Part shown: positions 1 to 10,101 of the stretch, in pieces
Layout of the letters: every line of letters begins with the position of its first letter
Position numbering within the stretch: position 1 is the stretch's first letter
Source: OLB11 sp041392835
GTDB lineage: Bacteria > Bacteroidota > Bacteroidia > Chitinophagales > Chitinophagaceae
DNA length: 64,000 bases
Direction: 5' to 3'
NCBI GenBank assembly: GCA_041392835.1
Contig: JAWKLF010000006.1
Location: 62,001 to 126,000, forward strand
The notes under the pieces: model-generated
What the model was told of the DNA's origin: nothing
Seen by the model: the letters and a program-made list of their open reading frames with translations, nothing else
Database searches by the model: none
Program-made: the position numbers and the translations under genes

Positions 1-5
1 AGAGA

Positions 6-221
6 TTAGTGATATTTAGGCGTGCTTTTTAAATTTTCGGGCACTTCTATCTTTTCTGTACTCTTAAAACGTTTAGTAAATAAACCATAATTGCATCCAA
101 AAGCAAATAGTAAAAAACCAAACAAACCTAATAAGAATAAAAATCTTGATTTGGACGGTTTACTTATTTCAATATCAACAGGATTGTCAATGTATTGTGG
201 TGTTTCGTTTGCTTCTTGCAT
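6..221 (-). CDS. Small single-pass membrane protein, unknown
   Basis: A 71-residue protein with a polar N-terminal half, one strongly hydrophobic segment at about residues 27-45 and a short basic, polar tail. I do not recognise a family. It lies 80 bp downstream of the deoxynucleoside kinase on the same strand, so it could be the last gene of that transcript. Nothing in the sequence points to a specific role beyond membrane attachment. Confidence 0.55.
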   Translation of the reverse strand: MQEANETPQYIDNPVDIEISKPSKSRFLFLLGLFGFLLFAFGCNYGLFTKRFKSTEKIEVPENLKSTPKYH

Positions 222-300
222 GTTGTATTAAATTTCTCAGCAAAAATAATAGATTAAAATTTAAAATCCAATCAATATACTTGTCAAAAAATAATTTTAT

Positions 301-937
301 TTAAAATAAACCGTTTACTTCGGCATTTATAGTGTCTATAACTTTTGCTAAATCATCTTTGTTTTCTGCATAGTTGATTTTATCTATGTCTATTACTAAG
401 AGTTTACCATCTTCATATTTATCAAGCCAGTTATTGTAATACTCATTGAGCCGTTTTAAATAGTCCAAACGTATATTTTCTTCATATTCACGACCTCTTT
501 TTTGTATTTGCCCTACAAGGGTAGGTACACTGGCTTTTAGGTATATAAGTAAATCTGGAGGGCTAACCATAGTTTTCAGCGTCTCAAAAAAGTTTTTATA
601 ATTTTCAAAATCGCGTTTATTCATAAGTCCCATTTCATGCAAGTTGGGCGCAAAAATGTAGGCATCTTCATAAATTGTACGATCTTGGATTACGGTATGT
701 TCGCCATTTTTATATCAACCAATTGTTTTAAACGACTATTTAAAAATATATTTGTAAATTAAAACTCCAACGATGCATATCATTATAAAAATCGTTGAGG
801 TAGGGGTTGTTTTCTACATCTTCAAAATGGGGTATCCAATTAAAATGTTTTGCTAAAATTTTTGTTAGTGTGGTTTTGCCAGCACCAATATTGCCAGCTA
901 TAGCAATATGTTTTAATGGAGTTTTCTTTTTAGCCAT
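301..937 (-). pseudogene. Deoxynucleoside kinase, one frameshift
   Basis: Deoxynucleoside kinase family (dCK/dGK-like), which phosphorylates deoxyribonucleosides for salvage in the cytosol. The N-terminal frame (740-937) has the P-loop GNIGAGKTT and the conserved stretch HRWSFNLQIYF. The C-terminal frame (301-642) has the arginine-rich lid region and a DIDKINY-type tail. Joining them needs one extra T in the TTTTT run near position 730; the bridging reading then supplies the expected QDRTIYEDAYIFAP motif. Reassembled length is about 212 residues, normal for the family. Because the only defect is a one-base deletion in a homopolymer and every motif is preserved, a sequencing error is as likely as real inactivation. 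Confidence 0.8.
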
Positions 938-1011
938 AATAAAAGGATATAAAATAGGTGTAAACTATAGAGAAATCAAAGTAAAGGTAATTTTTATAAA
1001 ATGCCTTGCTA

Positions 1012-2013
1012 TTAGGTATAAAAATTTATACCCATTAGTTTTCGAGCCAATGATAAAGTGTCTGAAGCACTTTTTCTGGCTTTTTCTTTGCCTTCAAGCA
1101 TTATTTTTTGCAGAAATGGAGTGTTTTGTTGTAGCTCCAGGCTTTTTTCGCGTATGGGTTTTACAAAGAGTATCATATCTTCTGCCAATTGTTTTTTCAT
1201 ATCGCCATAACGTATACTACATTGATTATAATCGGCTGTATATTTTTTTATTACATCTTCCTTGCATACTAATTGCATCAGCATAAATAAATTTTGGATA
1301 TAATCTGGCATTTCACTGTTGGGCTCGCTTGGTCCTTGGTCTGATTTTGCTTTCATTATTTTTTTTCGAATCAATTCGTCATTGTCGCTTAAATAAATAG
1401 TTGCATTTTCATTTTCACTTTTGCTCATCTTGCCATTTCCATCCAAACTGGGCACTTTTACTAATGCATTGCCAAAATTAAAAGGTTGCGGCATGGGAAA
1501 TATCTCTCCATATCGATGATTAAAGCGAGTAGCAAAATTGCGTGCCATTTCCAAATGTTGTTCTTGGTCTTTTCCTACGGGCACATAGTGCGCTCTGTGT
1601 ATCAATATATCGGCCGACATAAGCGTGGGGTAGGTAAGCAAACCGGCATTGATATTGTCGGGTTGGCTTCGTGCTTTTTCTTTAAATGAAGCTGTTTTTT
1701 CCAGTTCTCCTTTATAAGCAAGCATGTTGAGCATCAAATAGAGTTCAGGAATTTCGGGTATATCACTTTGTACAAAAAGCGCTACTTTTTCGGGGTCCAA
1801 TCCAGATGCAATATTTTCGGCCAAAACTCTAAATACATTGGGTTTGAGTGCAGCGGGTTCGGGGTGTGTCGTTAATGCGTGATAATCGGCTACAAAAAAA
1901 TAGCATTCATATTGTTCTTGCATTTTGATATAGTTTTGGATGGCTCCAAAATAGTTTCCTATATGTAAAAAGCCTGTTGACCGAATGCCACTGACTACAA
2001 TGTTATTTTTCAT
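1012..2013 (-). CDS. trpS: Tryptophanyl-tRNA synthetase
   Basis: Class I aminoacyl-tRNA synthetase that charges tRNA-Trp. The HIGH-type motif appears as HIGN at residues 17-20 and the KMSKS loop at 195-199, the correct spacing for TrpRS. The length of 333 residues matches bacterial TrpRS, and the start places the nucleotide-binding motif near the N-terminus as usual. On the minus strand a TACCTTTG box lies about 35 bp upstream of the start (2049-2056), matching the Bacteroidota -7 consensus TAnnTTTG. The gene is complete. Confidence 0.97.
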   Translation of the reverse strand: MKNNIVVSGIRSTGFLHIGNYFGAIQNYIKMQEQYECYFFVADYHALTTHPEPAALKPNVFRVLAENIASGLDPEKVALFVQSDIPEIPELYLMLNMLAYKGELEKTASFKEKARSQPDNINAGLLTYPTLMSADILIHRAHYVPVGKDQEQHLEMARNFATRFNHRYGEIFPMPQPFNFGNALVKVPSLDGNGKMSKSENENATIYLSDNDELIRKKIMKAKSDQGPSEPNSEMPDYIQNLFMLMQLVCKEDVIKKYTADYNQCSIRYGDMKKQLAEDMILFVKPIREKSLELQQNTPFLQKIMLEGKEKARKSASDTLSLARKLMGINFYT

Positions 2014-2048
2014 ATTATTTTAGTAATCCTGTTTTAAAAAATAGTTTT

Positions 2049-2056
2049 CAAAGGTA
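2049..2056 (-). promoter_or_regulatory. Putative trpS -7 box (TACCTTTG)
   Basis: The minus-strand sequence TACCTTTG fits the Bacteroidota primary sigma -7 consensus TAnnTTTG and is suitably placed upstream of trpS. I do not see a clear TTTG -33 element at the expected distance, so this rests on the -7 box alone. Confidence 0.4.
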
Positions 2057-2132
2057 GTCATTTTGGGTATAATGATGTGTGCCTATGAAGTGCTTTTTAT
2101 TAATAGTACTTACAAAAAAAAGGGTTGCCATT

Positions 2133-3659
2133 TTATTGCAGTGCTCTCAAGGCTTTTAGATACACAGGGTCTTTGGGTATCAATACTTGATAGTAAGCCT
2201 GTTGTCCAAAAAATAGTTTAGCTATATGAGCTTTTGTTACATTCAAAAGAATAGTTTGAGCTTTGTTGCTCAACGTTGTCATGGGTTTTAGATGCTTAGC
2301 TTCTAAATGTTCTTGAAGTAGTATTTTGCATTCATTATTTAAGTCAGATTGTTGCAAAAAATCTTGAAGGTCTTTTGGCTTTTCTTTTTGTTTTAAAAAA
2401 TAATGTTGAGCTACTTGTTCCATTATATTTTGTTCAAAATAGGAGTGTTCTATTTGATAAAAACTAGTATCATCTGATTGGAAAAGATCAGGTACTATGC
2501 CATTAGTTTGTGTATTCTTATTGCTTGTGTCATGCTGATAGCTTGTTTTTTTTAAATGATCTACATAATAAGCATCTCTACCATGGTCGTAGGCTCTTTG
2601 TATATTTCTGCCGCTGGGCAAATAGTATCGGGCTGTGGTAATGCGTATGGCAGCGCCATTGGGCAAGTCAAACTGTTCTTGTACAAGTCCTTTGCCATAA
2701 CTTGGGGCACCAATTATAGTAGCACGTTTTAAATCTTGCAGTGTGCCAGCCAAAATTTCACTAGCCGAAGCTGCATTTTCATTAATCAATACTGCAATTT
2801 TGCCCTTCTCAAATAAACCGTTTTTTGAAGCATAATATGAAGTTTTTTTGCTGTTGCTTTTTGTGCTTACTAAAAGTTGTTTGCCAGCTACCAATTCATC
2901 TAAAATGTCGGTTGCTGCATCCATATAGCCTCCAGGATTATTTCTTACATCTATGATGAGTTTATCTATTTTTTTTGATTTTAAAGTTATTAATTCATCA
3001 TAAAATTCAGCATATGTATTTTCTGAAAAAAGTTGTATCTGTATATATGCAGTCTTATTGTAGGTGTCTAAAAAAGAATACACGCTGGGCAGGTTTACAT
3101 AATCTCTTTGTACCGTAATAGTTTCAAAACTTTGGTTTAGATGTTTTACACCTATACTAATACTATTTTGTTTTTGACCTTTTATCTTTTTACTAATTGT
3201 ATTTTGACTAAGTTTTTTGCCTGCTACAGTATCATTTTTAATAGTAATAATTTGGTCTCCAGGCTTGAAGTTTTTAGAAGCCGAAGGCCCCTGAGGCAAG
3301 ACGTAAGAAATGGTAGCAGTATCGTTTGATATATAATATTCTATGCCAATTCCATATATACTACCTTCTAGTTCTTCATCACTTCGAGGTAAGTCTTCTT
3401 TGTTGATATAGACTGTGTGTGGATCTAAATTAGATAAAATACCATCTATGCCATCTTGTAAAAGTTTTTCTTTTGAAATGCTATCAACATATTTTTTTTC
3501 GATTAAAGACACTAGGTCATCCAGCGATTCTTTTTCGCTTTTGGTGTTCAATTCTTGAGGTTGTTTTCTTGCTAATTGAAAGCCTAAAAACATTCCAACA
3601 ATAAGTACAAGGGAAAGTATAAGGGGAAGGGCTATACTTTTAGTTGATGTTCCGTCCAT
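2133..3659 (-). CDS. C-terminal processing peptidase, S41 family
   Basis: Tail-specific/C-terminal processing protease (CtpA/Prc type), a periplasmic serine protease using a Ser-Lys dyad. The order is an N-terminal membrane anchor (about 8-27), a PDZ domain (about 95-180) and an S41 domain. The nucleophile is in NAASASE (Ser about 298) and the general-base lysine in SYGKGLVQ (Lys about 323); the 25-residue spacing matches Prc. The 508-residue length is typical of Bacteroidota homologues. It is followed 12 bp upstream by a small lipoprotein gene on the same strand, which suggests co-transcription. The substrate cannot be read from sequence. Confidence 0.93.
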   Translation of the reverse strand: MDGTSTKSIALPLILSLVLIVGMFLGFQLARKQPQELNTKSEKESLDDLVSLIEKKYVDSISKEKLLQDGIDGILSNLDPHTVYINKEDLPRSDEELEGSIYGIGIEYYISNDTATISYVLPQGPSASKNFKPGDQIITIKNDTVAGKKLSQNTISKKIKGQKQNSISIGVKHLNQSFETITVQRDYVNLPSVYSFLDTYNKTAYIQIQLFSENTYAEFYDELITLKSKKIDKLIIDVRNNPGGYMDAATDILDELVAGKQLLVSTKSNSKKTSYYASKNGLFEKGKIAVLINENAASASEILAGTLQDLKRATIIGAPSYGKGLVQEQFDLPNGAAIRITTARYYLPSGRNIQRAYDHGRDAYYVDHLKKTSYQHDTSNKNTQTNGIVPDLFQSDDTSFYQIEHSYFEQNIMEQVAQHYFLKQKEKPKDLQDFLQQSDLNNECKILLQEHLEAKHLKPMTTLSNKAQTILLNVTKAHIAKLFFGQQAYYQVLIPKDPVYLKALRALQ

Positions 3660-3671
3660 TCAAGTGCGGAA

Positions 3672-3983
3672 TTATATAGCTTCTATTGTTTTGTGATTAC
3701 CAGTAGTATCTATCATGAAATAATCACCAATACGTAAATGTATGGTATGTATTCCTGTGGATGTAGGTACATAATAAGCATTACGGTTAGTTTGCTGAGT
3801 GCCATCGGAGAAAAACCAGATTTGGTTGTCGTAGTTTTTCGAACAGTTGAATAAGTATATTGTATCGCCAACTGTAACTTTTTCTTTTGAAATATAAAAA
3901 CAAACTTCTTTAGGACCTCTTTTTTTAGTACAAGAACTCAAAATGAAAAGTATAGACAAGGTAAGCAACAGATATTTTGACAT
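3672..3983 (-). CDS. Small lipoprotein with PKD-like fold
   Basis: A 103-residue protein with a lipoprotein signal peptide ending in the lipobox LSSC (Cys about 18). The remainder looks like one PKD-type beta-sandwich: VTVGDTIYLFNCS, then IWFFSDGTQQT and a TGIHTIHLRIGD strand. It is probably an outer-membrane or periplasmic surface lipoprotein. It precedes the S41 protease on the same strand with a 12-bp gap, so the two are likely one transcript. The function is unknown. Confidence 0.75.
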   Translation of the reverse strand: MSKYLLLTLSILFILSSCTKKRGPKEVCFYISKEKVTVGDTIYLFNCSKNYDNQIWFFSDGTQQTNRNAYYVPTSTGIHTIHLRIGDYFMIDTTGNHKTIEAI

Positions 3984-4329
3984 GATTTGTATTTAAAATT
4001 AAGGCCTAAAAGTATAACAAATTTTAATATCATTTCTATTTTTTTATCTCAAGTTATCTAATAGAAATGACTGAGAGGACTGGACTACTTGTATCGCGAG
4101 TGTTTATACCGATTTAGAAAATTTCTTAAATGTCAAACTTAGTATAGCCAGAATGAGTTGTTTCTCTTAATTGTTTATGTCATTTTAAAAGTCACATGCT
4201 TAATTGGGGTTAATGTTTTTGACTTATGAACATATATAAAAATTTACATTTGTTAACATTTTTTTTTATAATGTAAATAAGATGTAAATTCATGTTTTAA
4301 AAATTTTCAAATTCAAAAAAACAAAGACT
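3984..4329. other. Intergenic region between divergent genes
   Basis: Some 346 bp of AT-rich DNA between two divergently transcribed genes; it must hold both promoters. I see no open reading frame, RNA gene or strong hairpin. A TACTTTTA sequence on the minus strand near 4007-4014 is a near match to the -7 consensus for the lipoprotein gene. No clear TAnnTTTG box is visible in front of the large secreted-protein gene at 4330. Confidence 0.5.
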
Positions 4330-7300
4330 ATGAAGTACACAAACATTAAAAAAAGAGCACTCTTACTGCTCTTCTCGACATTATCGAGTTTCTTTTTACA
4401 AGCACAAGTTGTTACCATTGCTGGTCCTGGAGCCGGTACCTCTGGTTTATCAGTATTTGGTCAGTCCAATTATCATGTCAGTGAGCATATTTATGATCAG
4501 GCCGAAATAGGTGTTGCTATGAGTATTGATTTTATTAAGTTTAGTACAAGTACCATTGGCACACCAGCTTATAGCAATATATCTATTTATCTAAAAGAAT
4601 CCACCGTAAGCTCCTTTACCACTACAACAGCTACATACTCTACTGCTGGCTATACTTTAGTATATAGCGGACCTATTGGTTTTACTACTGCTGGTACTTA
4701 CGAAGGGGTGAATTTAACAACCCCCTTTAATTTTACAAATACAGCAGGTACTAATTTGCATATGATGTTAGTAAGACAAGATAATGCTACACATACTCAT
4801 GTTTTCAATACTGCATCTACAGCAACTGGTAAACTCCGTAGATACAATGGAACTGTAGCTGTATCAGGTACTACAGTATTAAATCAATTATCTGGATTTA
4901 GAGCAGCGGTTCAGTTTGGACATACTAATAATAATGATATAAGTGTGGCCAATATTTATACCTTAGGAAAACTGCCAATAGAATTTGGAGCACCAACTAC
5001 AATACAAGCAAGTATAAAAAATGAAGGTGTTTTAACTCAAACAAATATTCCTGTTTCATTGAATATTTCTGGAGCTAATATTTTTTCAGATGTACAGACA
5101 ATTCCAAGTTTAGCACCGGGTGCCAGTGTTATTGTAGATTTTGCACCTTATTCGCCAATTTCATTAAGTACTGGTGATATCGTAGAAGTGACTTTACCTT
5201 CGGATGATAATATTGCCAATAATCTGAAACAGTGGAGTATGGATGTTACACAAAATGTATATTCCTATAAGAACCCCGCTGTGGGAAATACTGGTGGTGT
5301 AGGCTTTAATGGTGCAACAGGTGATTTTGTTGCTAAATTCAATTCCAATATTGGGCTCAACTTTCCTTATAATTTAGGACCACCACAAATTAGTGAAATC
5401 AAAGTTGATTTTAATGGTGCTGGTCAATCTTATCAGATGGGTATATGGGATGCTACTGGTGCTGGAGGCACGCCAGGTACATTATTGTGGCAATCGAGTG
5501 TACTCACTACCGCTATAGGTACTTCCTTTATTCCTGTTCCTAATGTAACTGTTGGTGGCGACTATTTTGTGGGTGTTAGACAAATTGGTACAACCAATGT
5601 TTCTTTTTCTTACCAAACAGAAAATCCTATAAGACCAAGCACTTTTTATTATACTTCACCTACGGGTGGAACAACATGGACTGACTTTGCTCCAAGCGCT
5701 CCATTTAGATTTTCAGTAGAAGTTACAGTAAAAATTCCTTCACCACCTAATTGTGCAATCAATCAGTTTCCTGCCAATGGTGAGCAATTAAATTGTTATA
5801 CCCCTGTATTATCATGGGGTAGTGGTGGCGGTGCACCTACTGGCTACGATGTTTACTTTTCTACTTCACAGCTTGATGTAGATTTACTTTTGCCAACAGC
5901 AATAGTATCTTCAAATCAAACTGGAACAACATATACACCAACTACTACACTCAATACTAATACAACGTATTATTGGAATGTAATACCTAAAAATATAGAT
6001 GGAGATGCTACAGGATGTACTACATTAAGCTTTACTACAGGTGCTTTCCCAAATTGCTACTGTACACCAACTCATACAAACAATCCTACATGTACTGACC
6101 AAATTACCAATGTTACTTTGGCAACATTAAATAATACAAGTACTTGCCCTCCATTAGCATATACGTTATATAGCACACCTATTACTCAGGTTACAGCAGG
6201 AAGCGTTTATAACTTATCTGTTACTACTAATAATAATAATATTCTTTCGCTTTGGATAGATTATAATCAAGATGGAATATTAGATGCCACAGAGTGGACT
6301 CAAATTGCAACTACTACTACTGCCAATACAGCTACTACTATTCCTATTACCATTCCGGCTACTGCCACTACTGGTAATACATTAATGAGAATACGATCAA
6401 GATTGTCAGGTAATGTAAATGGTGCTACAGATGCTTGTACTCCTATGGGTTCTGGCGAATCTGAAGATTATGTATTAGATATTCTACCACAACCACTTTG
6501 TTCGGGTCAGCCAACACCTGGCAATACTTTGGCTTCAATTACAACAGTTTGTCCTGGACAAACTGTAAATTTAAGCTTGCAGAATATAACTATTGGCTCA
6601 GGCGTTACTTATCAATGGGAAGAAGCAGATGACGCTGCTTTTACAGTTAATGCAAATTTACTTGGCACAGCTTCAACAGAAAGTATAGTTTTTGCTACTT
6701 CAAAATATTATCGTTGTTTAGTTTCTTGTGTAAATAGTGGTCTTAGTGCATATTCAACTCCTGTACACGTTATGGCAAATAGCGCTATAAATTGCTATTG
6801 CGCATCGGGAGCTACTGTAAATGCCGACGAAGAAATTTATAATGTAACTGTAAATGGGGCATCTACAAATCCGCTATACAGCGGTGCTAATGGATGTACT
6901 ACTATAGCACCTGGTCCAAACTCAGTTTTGGGTGGTTATTCCAACTTTACTACCTTAGGTACGCTTACTACCTTACCACAAGGAGGTTCAGTTCCTTTCC
7001 AAGTAGATGAAGATGAATGCGATGGAGCTATTTATTATGCTTGTGGCATTGCAATATGGATAGATTTTAATCAAGACGGCGATTTTGATGATGCTGGTGA
7101 AGAAGTGTATATGGAAAACACATCTTTGGCTGGGCCTCGTTCAGCAACAGGCAATATCGCTATACCAGCTACTGCTACTTTAGGTGTAACCAGAATGCGT
7201 GTTACAGCGGCCGAAGGATTTGCAGGTACAGGTGTATTAACCCCTTGTCTTTCATATGGCTATGGCGAAACCGAAGATTACTTTGTAGAAATAGTACCTG

Positions 7301-7881
7301 GCAATGCAACATTAAGTCTTACTGCTTTTATACAAGGATATTATGCAGGTAGTAATACTCAACAAGCAGTTTTAGTAAATCAAGGTATAAGTACTAATCC
7401 TACAGACTGCGATGATATTACTGTAGAATTGCACGATGCTACAGCACCTTATGCAGTAGCTGCTACTTTTACTGGGGTACTTCAAACCAATGGTACTATC
7501 AGTTGCACATTCCCAAATACAGTAGTGGGCAATAGTTATTATATCGTTTTAGTACACAGAAATTCTGTACAAACATGGAGTGCTGCACCAGTACTCATGT
7601 CTACTAACACAAGTTATAATTTCTCTACGTCGGCTTCGCAAGCATTTGGAGGCAATGAAGTAGATGCTATTTCAGATGCAGTTTTCAGTATGTATAATGG
7701 TGATGTAAATCAAGATGGTTTCATTGATATATTTGATTTCTTAGATTGGGATGTAGATAATCAAAACTTTGCTTCAGGGTACTTTGCTACAGATTTTAAT
7801 GGAGATGGTTTTGTTGATATTTTTGACTTCTTAGTTTGGGATCCAAACAATCAAAACTTCATAGGTATAGTTACACCATAA
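4330..7881 (+). CDS. Large secreted GEVED-domain protein with dockerin-like C-terminus
   Basis: An exported protein of 1183 residues. It has an N-terminal signal peptide (about 1-25, ending FLQAQ), Thr/Asn-rich beta-sandwich regions, a fibronectin-like segment around 480-570, and two GEVED modules marked by WIDYNQDG and WIDFNQDG followed by GESEDY/GETEDY. The C-terminus carries two EF-hand-like repeats, DVNQDGFIDIFDF and DFNGDGFVDIFDF, resembling dockerin/calcium-binding repeats. It does not end in a classical type IX sorting domain; the terminal calcium-binding repeats are in its place. A surface or adhesive role is likely but inferred only from domain types. Confidence 0.85.
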   Translation: MKYTNIKKRALLLLFSTLSSFFLQAQVVTIAGPGAGTSGLSVFGQSNYHVSEHIYDQAEIGVAMSIDFIKFSTSTIGTPAYSNISIYLKESTVSSFTTTTATYSTAGYTLVYSGPIGFTTAGTYEGVNLTTPFNFTNTAGTNLHMMLVRQDNATHTHVFNTASTATGKLRRYNGTVAVSGTTVLNQLSGFRAAVQFGHTNNNDISVANIYTLGKLPIEFGAPTTIQASIKNEGVLTQTNIPVSLNISGANIFSDVQTIPSLAPGASVIVDFAPYSPISLSTGDIVEVTLPSDDNIANNLKQWSMDVTQNVYSYKNPAVGNTGGVGFNGATGDFVAKFNSNIGLNFPYNLGPPQISEIKVDFNGAGQSYQMGIWDATGAGGTPGTLLWQSSVLTTAIGTSFIPVPNVTVGGDYFVGVRQIGTTNVSFSYQTENPIRPSTFYYTSPTGGTTWTDFAPSAPFRFSVEVTVKIPSPPNCAINQFPANGEQLNCYTPVLSWGSGGGAPTGYDVYFSTSQLDVDLLLPTAIVSSNQTGTTYTPTTTLNTNTTYYWNVIPKNIDGDATGCTTLSFTTGAFPNCYCTPTHTNNPTCTDQITNVTLATLNNTSTCPPLAYTLYSTPITQVTAGSVYNLSVTTNNNNILSLWIDYNQDGILDATEWTQIATTTTANTATTIPITIPATATTGNTLMRIRSRLSGNVNGATDACTPMGSGESEDYVLDILPQPLCSGQPTPGNTLASITTVCPGQTVNLSLQNITIGSGVTYQWEEADDAAFTVNANLLGTASTESIVFATSKYYRCLVSCVNSGLSAYSTPVHVMANSAINCYCASGATVNADEEIYNVTVNGASTNPLYSGANGCTTIAPGPNSVLGGYSNFTTLGTLTTLPQGGSVPFQVDEDECDGAIYYACGIAIWIDFNQDGDFDDAGEEVYMENTSLAGPRSATGNIAIPATATLGVTRMRVTAAEGFAGTGVLTPCLSYGYGETEDYFVEIVPGNATLSLTAFIQGYYAGSNTQQAVLVNQGISTNPTDCDDITVELHDATAPYAVAATFTGVLQTNGTISCTFPNTVVGNSYYIVLVHRNSVQTWSAAPVLMSTNTSYNFSTSASQAFGGNEVDAISDAVFSMYNGDVNQDGFIDIFDFLDWDVDNQNFASGYFATDFNGDGFVDIFDFLVWDPNNQNFIGIVTP

Positions 7882-7905
7882 CTATTGTATTTTCTTTTTT
7901 AATAA

Positions 7906-7939
7906 AAAACGGTTGCCTAATTTGGTAGCCGTTTTTTTT
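7906..7939 (+). terminator. Rho-independent terminator
   Basis: The inverted repeat AACGGTTGCC / GGTAGCCGTT (two non-Watson-Crick positions) is followed by a run of eight T residues, about 25 bp after the stop of the large secreted-protein gene. Confidence 0.85.
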
Positions 7940-8003
7940 ATGTATTTTTTTTACCTAAAAAAGTTTATACTATTTTCTATAAAATAGTCATTATTTTCGA
8001 TTC

Positions 8004-9845
8004 ATGCAAAACCTTCATCCGCATGCCTTGCACCTTATAAAATGTATAGAATTAGAAGAAAAAGAAGAGGCTAATAGATATCAATTCAATCAACAACATA
8101 CACTAAAATCCTTGAAGGCAGAAGGCTTGGCAATTCATCCTATCAAAATTGTCAATAAAAATTTTGGTTATGCTGATTATCCCGAAGTTAGTTTTCGAAT
8201 ACCTTATCCTATAGATACTAATCAGTTTCGTGACGCTGTTTCAATAGAATTATTTTATCATCAAGAAGAATGTATCAAGGGTGTCCTTCTATCACTCGAT
8301 GGTAAACAAGGAGAGTTTAGACTATATGCACCAGACTATCCAGATTGGCTCGAAGAAGAGGGTGTAGGTATCAAACGTTCGCCCGATCAACGTACAACAA
8401 CTCTAATGAAATCGGCTATAAAAAATCTCGAAGAACATAAACAAGTTTATGATTTGTTTTTATCCATTCATGATGCAAATACAATTTTTAATACTTCAAA
8501 ATATACCTTAAAAGAAATTCCAAAATTCCAAAATCATTTTTTAAATGAAAGCCAACAAAAAGCAATTCAAGCCATTTTAGAAAACGATTCGCTGTGCATA
8601 CTGCATGGTCCACCTGGCACAGGCAAAACGACTACACTTATAGAGGCCATCGTGCAATTAGTACGTCAAAACGAAAAGGTACTTGTGTCAGCACCAAGCA
8701 ATACGGCCGTAGATCAGGTAGCAAAAGGATTGGTGGCTCAGGGTGTGAATATATTGAGAGTTGGCAATTCGGTCAAGATAGATGAACAATTACTTCCATA
8801 CACACCCGAAGGCAAATTGGCTGATAAGCAAATCCAAAAAGAAATAAAGGCACTTAAAAAAAGAGCAGATGAATTTAGGAAAATGGCCTTGACCTATAAA
8901 AGAAAATTTGGTAAAGCCGAAAGAGAACAGCGTAGTCTTCTTTTTAAAGAAGTAAAATCTATACGAAACGAAATCAGAAAGATATTAGCTTACCACGAAG
9001 AAAAGAATTATGAAAAAGCTCAAGTTATATTAGGCACACCTATCGGGCTTTTGGATAGCCAGCTTTCCGAAATAGTATTTCAAACCCTTATCATTGACGA
9101 AGCAGCTCAGTGTTTAGAACCCCTGGCATGGTGCATTTTTCCTTTAGCTCATAAATATGTTTTGGCTGGAGACCCTTTTCAATTACCACCTACAGTTCTT
9201 TCGCCTCAGGCCGAAAAAATAGGCTTTAATAAATCCATCTTAGAAGTTTGTTTTGAAAAAACGCAAGCCATTAGTCTGTTAAATACACAATACCGTATGC
9301 GCAAAGCCATAGCAGGGTTTTCAAGCACCTTTTTTTATCATGATGAACTTCTAACTCCTCCTGCACTCGAAAATAAACATCAACAGCATATTACATTTTT
9401 TGATACTGCTGGTACAGGCCATGAAGAACAGCAAGGTTTACATGGTGTAAGTTTGATGAATGAAGGAGAATTACATATTGTAGAAAAAATAATTGAAATC
9501 GAAAAACTTGCACCTCATGAAATAGCTTTTATTTCGCCCTATGCAGCACAAGTGACACTAGCCAAAGAAAAATTGCCGAAAACTATTCGTGTGAGTACGA
9601 TAGATAGTTTTCAGGGACAAGAGTATCATACAGTAATTGTATCGCTTGTTCGTTCTAATGATGAAGGTCAAATTGGTTTTTTGCAGGATATAAGGCGTAT
9701 GAATGTGGCATTGACAAGAGCTCAAGAGCGTTTATATGTGATAGGAGATAGTGCCACCTTAGGTACTCATGCTTTTTATGCATCTTTTTTTGAGTATGTA
9801 GAAAAGCATGGTGCCTACCGTAGTGCGTGGGAGTTGGAACAATAA
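8004..9845 (+). CDS. SF1 helicase, IGHMBP2/SMUBP-2-like
   Basis: Superfamily 1B DNA/RNA helicase of the IGHMBP2/Hcs1 type. Visible motifs are Walker A GPPGTGKT (202-209), Walker B/DEAD-like DEAAQCLEP, the TQYRMRKAI motif, the STIDSFQGQEY motif V and RRMNVALTRAQ motif VI, all in the correct order. The length of 613 residues fits bacterial members. The family unwinds nucleic acid 5'-3'; the cellular role in Bacteroidota is not established. It stands alone, with a bidirectional terminator between it and cspA. Confidence 0.93.
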   Translation: MQNLHPHALHLIKCIELEEKEEANRYQFNQQHTLKSLKAEGLAIHPIKIVNKNFGYADYPEVSFRIPYPIDTNQFRDAVSIELFYHQEECIKGVLLSLDGKQGEFRLYAPDYPDWLEEEGVGIKRSPDQRTTTLMKSAIKNLEEHKQVYDLFLSIHDANTIFNTSKYTLKEIPKFQNHFLNESQQKAIQAILENDSLCILHGPPGTGKTTTLIEAIVQLVRQNEKVLVSAPSNTAVDQVAKGLVAQGVNILRVGNSVKIDEQLLPYTPEGKLADKQIQKEIKALKKRADEFRKMALTYKRKFGKAEREQRSLLFKEVKSIRNEIRKILAYHEEKNYEKAQVILGTPIGLLDSQLSEIVFQTLIIDEAAQCLEPLAWCIFPLAHKYVLAGDPFQLPPTVLSPQAEKIGFNKSILEVCFEKTQAISLLNTQYRMRKAIAGFSSTFFYHDELLTPPALENKHQQHITFFDTAGTGHEEQQGLHGVSLMNEGELHIVEKIIEIEKLAPHEIAFISPYAAQVTLAKEKLPKTIRVSTIDSFQGQEYHTVIVSLVRSNDEGQIGFLQDIRRMNVALTRAQERLYVIGDSATLGTHAFYASFFEYVEKHGAYRSAWELEQ

Positions 9846-9873
9846 AAAAAACCGCCCAAAGGAGCGGCTTTTC
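9846..9873. terminator. Bidirectional terminator between convergent genes
   Basis: The stem CCGC / GCGG flanked by A and T runs (AAAAAACCGCC...GCGGCTTTT) lies between the stop codons of the convergent helicase and cspA genes. Confidence 0.75.
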
Positions 9874-9897
9874 AGTAATGTATTGGTAATGTATATA

Positions 9898-10101
9898 TTA
9901 ATCAATTACTTTAACGTTGATTGCATTTAGGCCTTTACGACCTTCTTGCACGTCAAATATTACTTTGTCGTTTTGTGCAATTTGGTCTATTAGACCATTG
10001 TTGTGTACAAATGTTTCTTGATTGCTATCATCGTGTTTGATGAAGCCGAAACCTTTTTCTTCATTGAAGAACTTTACAGTTCCTTTGATTTGAGTATCCA
10101 T
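9898..10101 (-). CDS. cspA: Cold-shock protein
   Basis: A 67-residue single cold-shock domain, an OB-fold RNA chaperone. The sequence has GTVKFFNEEKGFGFI with the RNP1 motif KGFGFI and an RNP2-like TFVH motif; the usual DGKDVFVH region reads NQETFVHNN. Length and sequence are typical. A TACCTTTA box on the minus strand about 25 bp upstream is a near match to the Bacteroidota -7 element. Confidence 0.96.
   Translation of the reverse strand: MDTQIKGTVKFFNEEKGFGFIKHDDSNQETFVHNNGLIDQIAQNDKVIFDVQEGRKGLNAINVKVID

Noticed and set aside
807..1286. 159-residue frame on the plus strand
   Set aside because: It is antisense to trpS and the deoxynucleoside kinase and has no independent support.
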